DNA of 45,326 bases from positions 1 to 45,326 of the forward strand of contig CANFXR010000012.1 in NCBI GenBank assembly GCA_947451035.1. Direction: 5' to 3'. Under the pieces are notes generated by a model. It saw only the letters and a list, made by a program, of their open reading frames with translations, had not been told where the DNA came from and made no database searches. This DNA is from Burkholderiales bacterium (GTDB taxonomy: Bacteria; Pseudomonadota; Gammaproteobacteria; Burkholderiales; Burkholderiaceae_C). The position numbers were made by a program, and so were the translations under genes. Of this stretch, positions 37,067 through 45,326 are shown piece by piece; position 1 is the stretch's first letter, and each line of letters begins with the position of its first letter.

Positions 37067-39843
37067 ACGCCCGCGACGGCAGCCCATCGCTGCAAACCCT
37101 CTACAGCCAGCACCAGGGCAAGCAATCGGACAGGTGGTCGCTTTATCTGAGCGAATACGACCGGATCCTGACTGATCACCGCCAGCAGCCGGTTCGACTG
37201 CTCGAGATCGGTGTGCAAAACGGCGGATCGCTCGAAATCTGGAGTTCGTATTTTCCAGCCGCGCAGCAGATCGTCGGATGCGACATCAACCCCGAATGCG
37301 CCCAACTGCGCTACGACGATGCGCGTGTCTCGGTCGTGGTGGGTGACGCCAACACGGACGAGGCCGAAGCCCGCATTGCGGCGATCTGCCCCAACTTCGA
37401 TCTCGTGATCGACGACGGATCGCATCGTTCCGACGACATCGCCCGCTCGTTTGCCAGGTATTTCCCACGCCTGGCCGACGGCGGCATCTTCATCGCGGAG
37501 GACCTCCACTGCAGCTACTGGGCAGCCTTCAAGGGCGGCCTGTTCGACCCCACATCGTCGATGGCTTTTTTCAGGCGTCTGACCGACGTGATCAACCACC
37601 AGCACTGGGGCCTGGCGGCATCGCGCAGCAGCGTTCTCGACATCTTCGCCAGCGAATACGGCATCGACATCAGCGAGGAGCTGCTCAGCCACGTTCACTC
37701 GGTCGAGTTCGTCAATTCCATGTGCGTGATCCGCAAGAACGTGCCTTCGGCCAACGTGCTCGGCAAACGGATCCTCGCGGGAAGCAGCAGTTCGGTCGTC
37801 GAGCAGCCGGCCGGTTTGAATGGTTCATTTCCGGGCCCGGTCGATGAGCGCAGCAACCCGTGGTCGACGCCACCCCAATCCATTGAGGAACTGCAGGCAA
37901 AAACCCAAGCCGAGCTGATGTCGCTGGATGCGAGGATCGTGTCTCTGACAGCATCGCTCGAAAGCGCACAGGCACGCCTGGAGCAGACGCTGGCATCAAA
38001 GAGCTGGCGCCTGACCCAACCGGTTCGCTGGCTACAGGACTGGAATCGCGCGAGGCTGGCTGAACGTCGTCAGCGCATGGGACGAGATGTGGCAACGCGT
38101 CCGCTCGCGGCGGCGCGCACATCCCACTATGCCTCCTGGATCAGTCTCTACGACGTCGTCAACGACGACTCAAGGGCGCGCATGCGCCGGCACATCGCGA
38201 GGCTCCCGCGCGTCCCGCTGATCTCGATCGTGATGCCGACCTACAACGCGAACCCGACCTGGTTGCGCGCCGCGATCGATTCGGTTCGAAACCAGATCTA
38301 TCCACACTGGGAACTTTGCATTGCGGACGATGCGTCGACCTCGCCCGAGTCGCTCGCCGCGCTGCGCTCGTGCGCTGCGGGAGACCCGCGCATCAAGACA
38401 GCCTTTCGCGAGGAAAACGGGCACATCTCGGCGGCGTCGAACACGGCGCTGGGGCTGGCCACCGGCGAATGGATCGTCTTGATGGACCATGACGATCTGC
38501 TGTCGGAGCACGCGCTGTTCTGGATCGCTGACGCGATCGCGAAGCGCCCCGACGTAGCGCTGATCTATTCGGACGAGGACAAGGTCAGCGAAGCCGGTGT
38601 TCGTTCAGACCCGTATTTCAAGCCGGACTGGAACATCGACCTCTTCTACTCGCACAACCTGTTCTCGCACCTCGGCGCCTACAAGGCCGAACTCGTGCGC
38701 AAGGTGGGCGGCTTCCGGTTGGGGCTGGAGGGCTCACAGGATTACGACCTCGTTCTGCGTTGCCTCGAGCACGTGAGCACCGCCGAGATCCATCACGTGC
38801 CCAAGGTGCTTTATCACTGGCGTGTGCATGCTCACAGCACGGCCCATTCAAACGACGCGAAACCCTATGCCGTGGTCGCTGGCGAGACGGCGCTGAACGA
38901 GCATTTTCTGCGCGTGGGCATCCGGGGCCGAGCCGGGTACGTGGGTCCCGGCTACCGGGTGCGCTACGAATTGCCCCCCGAGCTGCCGCTGGTCTCGCTC
39001 GTCATACCCACGCGCAACGCGTTGAAGCTGATTCGGCAGTGTGTCGAAAGCATTGTCGAGCGCACGACCTACCGCCACTACGAAATCATCCTCGTCGATA
39101 ACGGCTCGGACGAGCCCGAGGCACTGGCTTACTTTGCGGCGATGCAATCCGCAGGCGTGCTGCGCATCCTCCGCGACGACGGCGAATTCAACTACTCGGC
39201 GCTGAACAACCGTGCCGTGGCGGCAGCCCGCGGCGCAGTGATCGGTCTGGTCAACAACGACATCGAGGTGATTTCGCCCGACTGGTTGTCGGAGATGGTG
39301 TCGATTGCGTTGCAGCCCGGCGTTGGCGCTGTGGGTGCGAGACTCTGGTACGCGAACCGCACGCTGCAGCACGGCGGCGTCGTTCTCGGCTTCGGCGGCG
39401 TGGCGGGCCATGCACACAAGAACCTCCCTGAGGGAAAGTTCGGGTATTGCGGTCGCGCGGCTCTGGTCCAGTCTTTTTCAGCGGTGACGGGCGCGTGCCT
39501 GATCATCCGAAAGGATCGATACGAGGCCGTACAAGGCCTCAACGAGACCGATCTTAAGGTGGAGTTCAACGATGTCGACTTCTGCCTGCGGCTTCAAGAG
39601 GCCGGCTTGCGCAATGTCTGGACGCCCTACGCCGAACTGCTTCACCACGAGTCGGGCACGCGTGGCTCGGATAACACGCCAGACAAGCGCAAGCGCCACA
39701 TCGCAGAGGTCGGCTACCTGATCCGGCGCTGGGGCAAGTCACTGCCGTTCGACCCGGCCTACAACCCCAATCTCACCTTGAGGACCGAGGACTTCAGCTA
39801 CGCGTGGCCGCCGCGCGAGCGCCCCGACATGAAGCTCGATTGA
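37063..39843 (+). CDS. Tri-modular methyltransferase/GT2/GT2 surface-glycan enzyme
   Basis: This 926-aa protein has three catalytic modules. Residues about 1-225 are a class I SAM-dependent methyltransferase (LLEIGVQNGGSLEIW at 46-60, VGCDINPE, LVIDDGSHRSDD). A region at 275-315 with heptad-like spacing looks coiled-coil. Residues about 385-620 are a GT2 domain with a DxD-like DHDD (475-478), YSDED and EGSQDYDLVLRC. Residues about 640-890 are a second GT2 domain (SLVIPTRNALKL, NND at 731-733, EFNDVDFCLRLQEAG). It probably extends and methylates a polysaccharide such as an O-antigen; the WbbL-like second domain fits rhamnosyl transfer, but donors are unknown. Codon use looks less GC-rich than its neighbours, compatible with transfer. 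Confidence 0.82.
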   Translation: MNARDGSPSLQTLYSQHQGKQSDRWSLYLSEYDRILTDHRQQPVRLLEIGVQNGGSLEIWSSYFPAAQQIVGCDINPECAQLRYDDARVSVVVGDANTDEAEARIAAICPNFDLVIDDGSHRSDDIARSFARYFPRLADGGIFIAEDLHCSYWAAFKGGLFDPTSSMAFFRRLTDVINHQHWGLAASRSSVLDIFASEYGIDISEELLSHVHSVEFVNSMCVIRKNVPSANVLGKRILAGSSSSVVEQPAGLNGSFPGPVDERSNPWSTPPQSIEELQAKTQAELMSLDARIVSLTASLESAQARLEQTLASKSWRLTQPVRWLQDWNRARLAERRQRMGRDVATRPLAAARTSHYASWISLYDVVNDDSRARMRRHIARLPRVPLISIVMPTYNANPTWLRAAIDSVRNQIYPHWELCIADDASTSPESLAALRSCAAGDPRIKTAFREENGHISAASNTALGLATGEWIVLMDHDDLLSEHALFWIADAIAKRPDVALIYSDEDKVSEAGVRSDPYFKPDWNIDLFYSHNLFSHLGAYKAELVRKVGGFRLGLEGSQDYDLVLRCLEHVSTAEIHHVPKVLYHWRVHAHSTAHSNDAKPYAVVAGETALNEHFLRVGIRGRAGYVGPGYRVRYELPPELPLVSLVIPTRNALKLIRQCVESIVERTTYRHYEIILVDNGSDEPEALAYFAAMQSAGVLRILRDDGEFNYSALNNRAVAAARGAVIGLVNNDIEVISPDWLSEMVSIALQPGVGAVGARLWYANRTLQHGGVVLGFGGVAGHAHKNLPEGKFGYCGRAALVQSFSAVTGACLIIRKDRYEAVQGLNETDLKVEFNDVDFCLRLQEAGLRNVWTPYAELLHHESGTRGSDNTPDKRKRHIAEVGYLIRRWGKSLPFDPAYNPNLTLRTEDFSYAWPPRERPDMKLD

Positions 39844-39970
39844 GCCGCGACAGGCTCACCCCACGAGCCAGCGCTCGGGGATACTGACCGGATTCCCGTG
39901 AAGCGCGTGCAGCGCGCCTTGCGGCCCGTTCTGCTCAAAGCCGGGCACAACCCCGGCGCTGACCACCCCG

Positions 39971-42900
39971 ATGCTCCACCTGCACTTCAGCAACCGCTTC
40001 GACACCCTCACGCAAGCGCTGCTGGGCCAGCTGGGCGGCGCGCGTGGCGATGTGTTTGCGGCCGATCAGCTGATCGTGCCCAGCGCGGCGGTGCGTCGCA
40101 AGCTCACGCTGGCCATCGCCGACCACGGTGGCATCTGCGCCAACGTGCAGTTCGACTTTCTGGCGCGCTGGCTGTGGCAGCAGGTCGGCCGCGTGTTGTC
40201 CGACGTGGCGGCAGAGTCTCCGTTCATGCCGGCCGTGCTGGTGTGGCGCCTGTACAGCGCTCTGGGTGATGCCACCCTGGTCGACGCCCACCCGCGCCTC
40301 GCCGGCTACCTGAACCGCGCCGATGACGTCATGCGCTTCGAGCTCGCACAGCGGCTGGCCGGGCTGTTCGATCAGTACATCACCTACCGGCCCGACTGGC
40401 TCGACGCCTGGCTGAACAGCCGCAGCGCCCTCCCCGCCGCGACCGATGCAACCGCCCTCGCCGACGAGCGCTGGCAGGCCGCGCTGTGGCGGCGCCTGAG
40501 CGCCGAGCTGGGCGTGAGCGGGCAACACCCGGCCACGCTGTTCATCGACGCGCTCCAGCGTGAGGGCCGGGACGCGGCGGCGCGAGCCGGCCTGCCGGCG
40601 TGCGCGCATGTGTTTGCGCTGCCGACCATGCCGCCGCAGCACATCGAGCTGCTCAAGGCGATCGCCAGCGTGAGCGAGGTGCACGTCTACGTGCTCAACC
40701 CCTGCGAGGCGCACTGGTTCGAGGTGATCGACCGGCGCCGCCTGACCCACCTGGCCGCGCGGGGGCTGGCCGACGGCCACGAAGAAGGCAACCGCCTGCT
40801 CGCCGCCTGGGGCCGCAAGACACAGTCGCACATCGATGGGCTGGTCGAGGCCATGGGCAGCGGCACCACCGACGACGCCGAATTCGTGCCCAACACCAGC
40901 GAGACACTGCTCGCGCAAATTCAAAACACCATCCTCGCGCTGGAGCCGCTCGAGCCCGGCTCGGTGCCCTTTGCCGACGACGACCGCAGCCTCGAAGTGC
41001 ATGTGTGCCACTCGCTGACGCGCGAGCTCGAGGTGCTGCAAGACCACCTGCTGGGGCTGTTTGCACGGGCGGCCGAGCAAGGGTTGGTGCTGAAGCCTTC
41101 AAGCATCCTGGTGGTCACGCCCGATCTCGAGGCCGCCGCGCCCTTGATCGACGCGGTGTTCGGCACCGCGCCCAAGGGCCGCGTCCTGCCGCACACCATC
41201 ACCGGGCGTGCGCGCAGCAGCGTCAATGCACCGGCGCGTGCGCTGCTCGCGCTGCTGTCGCTGGCCGGCTCGCGCTTCGCCGCCAGCGCCGTTTTCGGCG
41301 TGCTGCAGCAAGACATCGTGGCGCGGCGCTTCGGCCTGGACGACACCGCGCTGCAGCAGGTGCACGACTGGATGCTGGCCTCGGGCATGCGCTGGGCGAT
41401 CGACGCCGACCACCGCGCGAGCTTTGATGTGCCGGCCGATGCGCGCCACACGCTGGCCGATGGCATGGACCGGCTGTTTCTGGGCTACGCGCTGCCCACT
41501 GATGTGGCCGAGCCGTTCGATGGCTGGCTGCCGTGCGGCGACGCCGAGGGCTCGGGCGCCGTCGCGCTGGGCGCCTTCTGGCGCTACACCGATGCGCTGC
41601 AGCACCTGCACCGCTCGGCGGCCATGGCGCAAACACCCGACGCCTGGTCGGCGCTGCTGCTCGAAGCCATCAGCACGTTCATGAAGGCGAAGGACGACGA
41701 GCTCGACGACCAGCGTGAGCTGCAAGACGCGGTGCGCGAACTGGCCGACAGCATGCGGCGCGGTGGCATCGTCCAGCCCGTGCCACTGGCCGTGGTGCGC
41801 GCGGCGCTCGAGCAACTGCTCGACGACCCGGCGCGCGGCGGCGTGCCCAGCGGCGGCATCACGTTCTCGTCGATGACCAGCTTGCACACGCTGCCGTTCG
41901 ATGTGGTGTGCGCCATCGGCCTGAACGACGGCGCCTTTCCCACCACCAGCCGCGCCAGCGAATTCGACCTGATGGCCATCGATCCGCGCCGTGGCGACCG
42001 CCAGCGCCGCGAAGACGAGCGCAACCTGTTCCTCGACTTGCTGCTGTCGGCGCGCCACAGCGTGTACCTCAGCCACACCGGGCGCAGCGTGCGCGACAAC
42101 TCGGCGCTGCCGCCGTCGGTGCTGGTGTCCGAGCTGCTCGAAGTCGCCGTGCCCGCGATCGCCGACGACCCCAGCTCGCCCGACTCGCTGGCCGAGGCGC
42201 GGCGCCGGCTGGTGGTCGAGCACCCGCTGCAGCCGTTTTCCATCGAAGCCTTCACCGACGGTGCTGACGTGCGGCTGCGCAGCCACAACCGCGAGCTCGC
42301 CGACGCGCTGCGTCAGGCCGCGCAAGCGCCGCTGGAATGGCCGCAAAGCGTGGTGGCACCGACCGCTGACGAAGACGGCTTCGGGAGCGAAGACGATGAA
42401 GGCGATGGCGGCACCGACAGTGACGACGACGCCTCGCCCGACCCGCAGCGCCCGTTCTTCGATGCCCCCTTGGCCGCGCCCGGCCCCGAGTGGCGCGAGG
42501 TGTCGATCGCGCAGCTGGTCGAGTTCTTCCGCAACCCGTGCCGCTACCTGCTCAAGCACCGCCTGGGCATCGCGCTGCAGCGCGACGAAGACGAGTTGCA
42601 AGACGACGAGCCTTTCGTGCCCGAGTGGTCGGCCAGCACCGCACTGGCCCAGCGGCTGCTGCCGCGCGTGCTGCAAGGCACCGGCGCGGCCGAACTGCGC
42701 GAGCTGGCCGCAGCAGGCACCGAGCTGCCCGGCGGTGCGCTGGGCGCGCAGATGCTGGACCGCACGCTTGAATCGATGACCTCGTTTGCGGCGCGTGTGG
42801 TCGAGGCCACTGCCGAGCCCTGCGTGCCGGCGCATCACGCGGTGATCGATATCGACCTGGGCGGCGAGGCCTGGCGCTTGAGCGCCGGCTTTGCCGATCT

Positions 42901-43363
42901 GCGGCCCTCGGGTCTGGTGCGCTGGCGCTGCGACGAGCGGCGCGCCGCCGACGTGCTCGAAGCCTGGCTGCACCACCTGGCGCTGTGCGCCGATCCGCCC
43001 GCCGGCGTGCAGCCGTGCACGCGTTGGCTGGCCACGTTCGACGAGCTGCGCTTCGTCGCACCGGCCGATCCACGGGGCCTGTTGAGATCACTGCTCGAGA
43101 TCTACCGCGACGGCCTGAGCGGGCCGGTGCACTTCTTTCCCAAATCGGCGTGGGCTTACAAGGACAACAAGGACAGCTTGCCCAAGGCCCGCAGCAAATG
43201 GAAGCCCTCGCACCACAGCGGCCATGGCGAAGAGACCGATGCGGCCTATCGGCTGGCGCTGCGCGGGCTCGGTGATCCGCTCGACGGCAAATTCATGGCA
43301 CTGGCCGATACGGTGTTCGGCCCCGCGCTGGCGCACCTCGATCCCGAGGGCGGCGCGCCATGA
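39971..43363 (+). CDS. recC: Exodeoxyribonuclease V subunit gamma (RecC)
   Basis: RecC (1130 aa, close to 1122 in E. coli) holds the RecBCD complex and reads Chi. The N-terminus MLHLHFSNRFDTLTQALLGQL, the helicase-fold remnants (ADQLIVPSAAVRRKL, then ANVQFDFLARWLWQQV), GITFSSMTSLHTLPFDVVCAIGLNDGAFP and DPRRGDRQRREDERNLFLDLLLSARHSVYLSHTGRS are family signatures. In E. coli RecC these helicase/nuclease-like folds are inactive. An acidic low-complexity insert occupies about bases 42361-42440 (residues about 797-823). No clear Shine-Dalgarno precedes ATG 39971. It overlaps recB by 4 nt. Confidence 0.93.
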   Translation: MLHLHFSNRFDTLTQALLGQLGGARGDVFAADQLIVPSAAVRRKLTLAIADHGGICANVQFDFLARWLWQQVGRVLSDVAAESPFMPAVLVWRLYSALGDATLVDAHPRLAGYLNRADDVMRFELAQRLAGLFDQYITYRPDWLDAWLNSRSALPAATDATALADERWQAALWRRLSAELGVSGQHPATLFIDALQREGRDAAARAGLPACAHVFALPTMPPQHIELLKAIASVSEVHVYVLNPCEAHWFEVIDRRRLTHLAARGLADGHEEGNRLLAAWGRKTQSHIDGLVEAMGSGTTDDAEFVPNTSETLLAQIQNTILALEPLEPGSVPFADDDRSLEVHVCHSLTRELEVLQDHLLGLFARAAEQGLVLKPSSILVVTPDLEAAAPLIDAVFGTAPKGRVLPHTITGRARSSVNAPARALLALLSLAGSRFAASAVFGVLQQDIVARRFGLDDTALQQVHDWMLASGMRWAIDADHRASFDVPADARHTLADGMDRLFLGYALPTDVAEPFDGWLPCGDAEGSGAVALGAFWRYTDALQHLHRSAAMAQTPDAWSALLLEAISTFMKAKDDELDDQRELQDAVRELADSMRRGGIVQPVPLAVVRAALEQLLDDPARGGVPSGGITFSSMTSLHTLPFDVVCAIGLNDGAFPTTSRASEFDLMAIDPRRGDRQRREDERNLFLDLLLSARHSVYLSHTGRSVRDNSALPPSVLVSELLEVAVPAIADDPSSPDSLAEARRRLVVEHPLQPFSIEAFTDGADVRLRSHNRELADALRQAAQAPLEWPQSVVAPTADEDGFGSEDDEGDGGTDSDDDASPDPQRPFFDAPLAAPGPEWREVSIAQLVEFFRNPCRYLLKHRLGIALQRDEDELQDDEPFVPEWSASTALAQRLLPRVLQGTGAAELRELAAAGTELPGGALGAQMLDRTLESMTSFAARVVEATAEPCVPAHHAVIDIDLGGEAWRLSAGFADLRPSGLVRWRCDERRAADVLEAWLHHLALCADPPAGVQPCTRWLATFDELRFVAPADPRGLLRSLLEIYRDGLSGPVHFFPKSAWAYKDNKDSLPKARSKWKPSHHSGHGEETDAAYRLALRGLGDPLDGKFMALADTVFGPALAHLDPEGGAP

Positions 43364-45326
43364 CCGCCACACCGCTGGACGTCTTCACCTGCCCGCTCGG
43401 CGGCATCCGCCTGATCGAGGCCTCAGCCGGTACCGGCAAGACCTGGAACATCTGCGCGCTGTACCTGCGGCTGCTGCTCGAGCGGCAGCTCGACGTGCAG
43501 CAGATCCTGGTGGTCACCTTCACCAAGGCGGCCACGGCCGAGCTGCGCGAGCGCATCCGCAGCCGCATCGTGCAAACGCTGGGCGAGCTGCGCGCACCGG
43601 GCACCGCGGCCGCGTCGGGCGATCCATTCGTGGGCGATCTGCTCGCCAGCTTGCGCAGCGTTCATGCGCTCGACGACGAGGCGATGCGGCTGCGGCTCGA
43701 CGCCGCGCTGCAGGCCTTCGATGAGGCATCGATCTTCACCATCCACAGCTTTTGCCAGCGCGCGCTCGGCGATGCGCCCTTCACCGCCGGCGTGCCCATG
43801 AAGCTCGAGGCGATGCAAGACGACAGCGAGCTGGTCATGGAAGTGGTGCACGACTTCTGGCGCCGCCATGTGGCTGGCGATGCGACCTCAAGCGGGCTGG
43901 TCGCGCACCTGCTCAGCCGCAAGGACACGCCGGACAAGCTCGCCAAGCTGCTCAAGCGGCAACTGGCCAAGCCGCTGTCCAAAGCGATCTGGCCCGCCGG
44001 TCTCGACACGGTCGCAGCGGTCGACATCGCGGCGTTGAGTGCGGCGCACACGCAGGCGCGGGCGTGGTGGCAGCAGGAGCGTGAGGCGATCCTGGACTGG
44101 ATCGATACGGCGCGCGCGTCCATGCACAAGAGTTACTTCACGCCCACGGCCGTCGCGACGGCGGCGGCCAGCTGGGACCAAGCGCTGGCCAGCGCCGACC
44201 CGCTCGCCGCACCACCCACGCTCGACAAGCTCGACCTGTTCGCCCAGCGCCGGTTGAAGCCCACGGGCAAGCATGTGCTCGCCGCGCACCACCCGTTCTT
44301 CGCACTCGCCGAGCAGGTGCTCGCCCTGCGCGAAGCCGCCGACGCCGCACTCGATCTCGACCGCCTGCGCCTGCTGCGCGCGCTGCTCACCGACGGCCCC
44401 GCCGCGCTGCGCCAGCTCAAGCGCGAGCGGCGCGTGGTCGCCTTCGACGACATGCTCTACAACCTGCACGAGCGGCTGACGTCGAGCGACAGCCCAGACC
44501 TGGCCGCGACGCTGAAAGCGCGTTTCCCGGCCGCACTCATCGACGAGTTTCAAGACACCGATCCGCTGCAGTTCGCGGTGTTCGAAACGCTCTACGGCGA
44601 CGGCAGCTCGCCGCTGTTTCTGGTGGGCGACCCCAAGCAGGCGATCTACAGCTTTCGCAACGCCGACCTGCCGACCTACCTGCAAGCGCGCGCGGGGGCT
44701 GCGCAGGTCTACACGCTGAGCGAGAACCAGCGCTCGACCGCGCCGCTGCTGCGCGGCCTGAACGCGCTGTTCGAGCGCAACGACCGCGCCTTCATGCGCG
44801 CGGGCCTGGCCTACCAGCCGGTGGCTTGCGGTGCCAAACCGCGCCAGGCGCTGATCGATGCCACCGAGCCGCGCGCGCCGCTGCAGCTGTGGTCGCTGCC
44901 ACAAGACGCGGCCGGCGATCCGTGTGCGAAGCCGCAAGCCCGATGCGCCGCGATGGAGGCTTGCGCCGGCGAGATCGCCCGGCTGATCGGCGCGGCGCAG
45001 CAAGGGCGCATCACGCTGGCTGGCCGCGAACTCGTGGCCGGCAACATCGCGGTGCTGGTGCGCAGCCACGCCCACGGCAGCGAGATGCGCCGCGCGCTGG
45101 CTGCGCTGGGCGTGGGCAGCGTGGAGCTGTCGCAAGCCAGCGTGTTTGCCAGCACCGACGCCGAAGAGATCGCTCGTGTGCTGGCCGCCATCCTCGAGCC
45201 CACCCGCGAGCGGCTGCTGCGCGCGGCGCTGGCCACCGAATTGCTCGGGCGTGACGCGGCGGCCATCGAGGCGATCTCGGGCAACGAGCTGCAGTTGCTG
45301 GCGTTGATCAAGCGCTGCACCGAGCA
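43360..45326 (+). CDS. recB: Exodeoxyribonuclease V subunit beta (RecB), 5' part
   Basis: RecB is the 3'-5' helicase and nuclease subunit of RecBCD, acting in double-strand break repair. The frame from ATG 43360 stays open to the window end (655 codons plus 2 bases). It encodes LIEASAGTGKTWNICALYLRLLLER (Walker A GTGKT at residues 24-28) and VVTFTKAATAELRERI. Further on come FDEASIFTIHSFCQRAL, LIDEFQDTDPLQFAVFETLYG and FLVGDPKQAIYSFRNADLPTYL, the UvrD-type motifs. The C-terminal nuclease domain lies beyond the window. The ATG overlaps the recC stop (ATGA), so translation is coupled; recD would be expected next. Truncated only by the window edge. Confidence 0.95.
   Translation, partial: MTATPLDVFTCPLGGIRLIEASAGTGKTWNICALYLRLLLERQLDVQQILVVTFTKAATAELRERIRSRIVQTLGELRAPGTAAASGDPFVGDLLASLRSVHALDDEAMRLRLDAALQAFDEASIFTIHSFCQRALGDAPFTAGVPMKLEAMQDDSELVMEVVHDFWRRHVAGDATSSGLVAHLLSRKDTPDKLAKLLKRQLAKPLSKAIWPAGLDTVAAVDIAALSAAHTQARAWWQQEREAILDWIDTARASMHKSYFTPTAVATAAASWDQALASADPLAAPPTLDKLDLFAQRRLKPTGKHVLAAHHPFFALAEQVLALREAADAALDLDRLRLLRALLTDGPAALRQLKRERRVVAFDDMLYNLHERLTSSDSPDLAATLKARFPAALIDEFQDTDPLQFAVFETLYGDGSSPLFLVGDPKQAIYSFRNADLPTYLQARAGAAQVYTLSENQRSTAPLLRGLNALFERNDRAFMRAGLAYQPVACGAKPRQALIDATEPRAPLQLWSLPQDAAGDPCAKPQARCAAMEACAGEIARLIGAAQQGRITLAGRELVAGNIAVLVRSHAHGSEMRRALAALGVGSVELSQASVFASTDAEEIARVLAAILEPTRERLLRAALATELLGRDAAAIEAISGNELQLLALIKRCTE

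Noticed and set aside
41099-42976. 625-aa open frame on the minus strand opposite recC
   Set aside because: It is a shadow of recC; there is no start signal or motif supporting a gene.

Overview
This window looks like chromosomal DNA of a high-GC betaproteobacterium of the order Burkholderiales, probably near Comamonadaceae or the Rubrivivax/Leptothrix group. The evidence is the gene order gyrA - serC - pheA - tyrA - aroA/cmk - rpsA - ihfB - lapA - lapB, a short OmpA-like porin-associated protein of the Burkholderiales type, a tmRNA whose tag reads ANDSTFALAA, and uniformly GC-rich codon use. The assignment is by eye; no search was run. I see no insertion sequence, prophage, integrase or CRISPR array.

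Layout. 1-450 is the 3' end of an alpha/beta hydrolase gene. 549-3015 (minus strand) holds ompA, ubiG, gph and the ssrA tmRNA in transcription order, closed by a strong terminator at 485-517. From 3293 to 15467 (plus strand) runs a dense housekeeping block: DNA gyrase A, a DUF2059 exported protein, serine and aromatic amino acid synthesis (serC, pheA, tyrA and a fused aroA-cmk), ribosomal protein S1, IHF beta, and the LapA/LapB pair that governs LPS synthesis. It continues directly into envelope glycan genes: an MsbA-type flippase, a GT9 heptosyltransferase-like enzyme and a sialyltransferase-like GT52-type protein (to 19365). After an FKBP isomerase comes a minus-strand DEAD-box helicase with a long structured leader.

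21700-26350 is a set of small conserved genes: a DUF3717/DUF1289 protein, an Ogt-type methyltransferase, rfaE1 heptose kinase, a ComEA-like protein, DUF2076, a YchJ-like SEC-C protein, a YebC-family regulator and DUF3297. 26564-29301 encodes a large secreted repeat protein and, overlapping by four bases, a small exported Cys-rich protein.

The most unusual gene is at 29403-33689 (minus): one 1428-residue protein in which a 12-helix APC-family amino-acid permease is joined through two more helices and a HAMP-like linker to a histidine kinase, two receiver domains and an Hpt domain. It resembles in principle the transporter-kinase CbrA (which uses an SSS/SLC5 transporter), but with a different transporter superfamily. 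A tRNA-Ala(CGC) gene with its own promoter and terminator lies just upstream, divergently.

The right end carries a hypothetical protein, a second MsbA-like ABC exporter, a three-module methyltransferase/GT2/GT2 surface-glycan enzyme, and recC followed by the 5' part of recB, which runs off the window.
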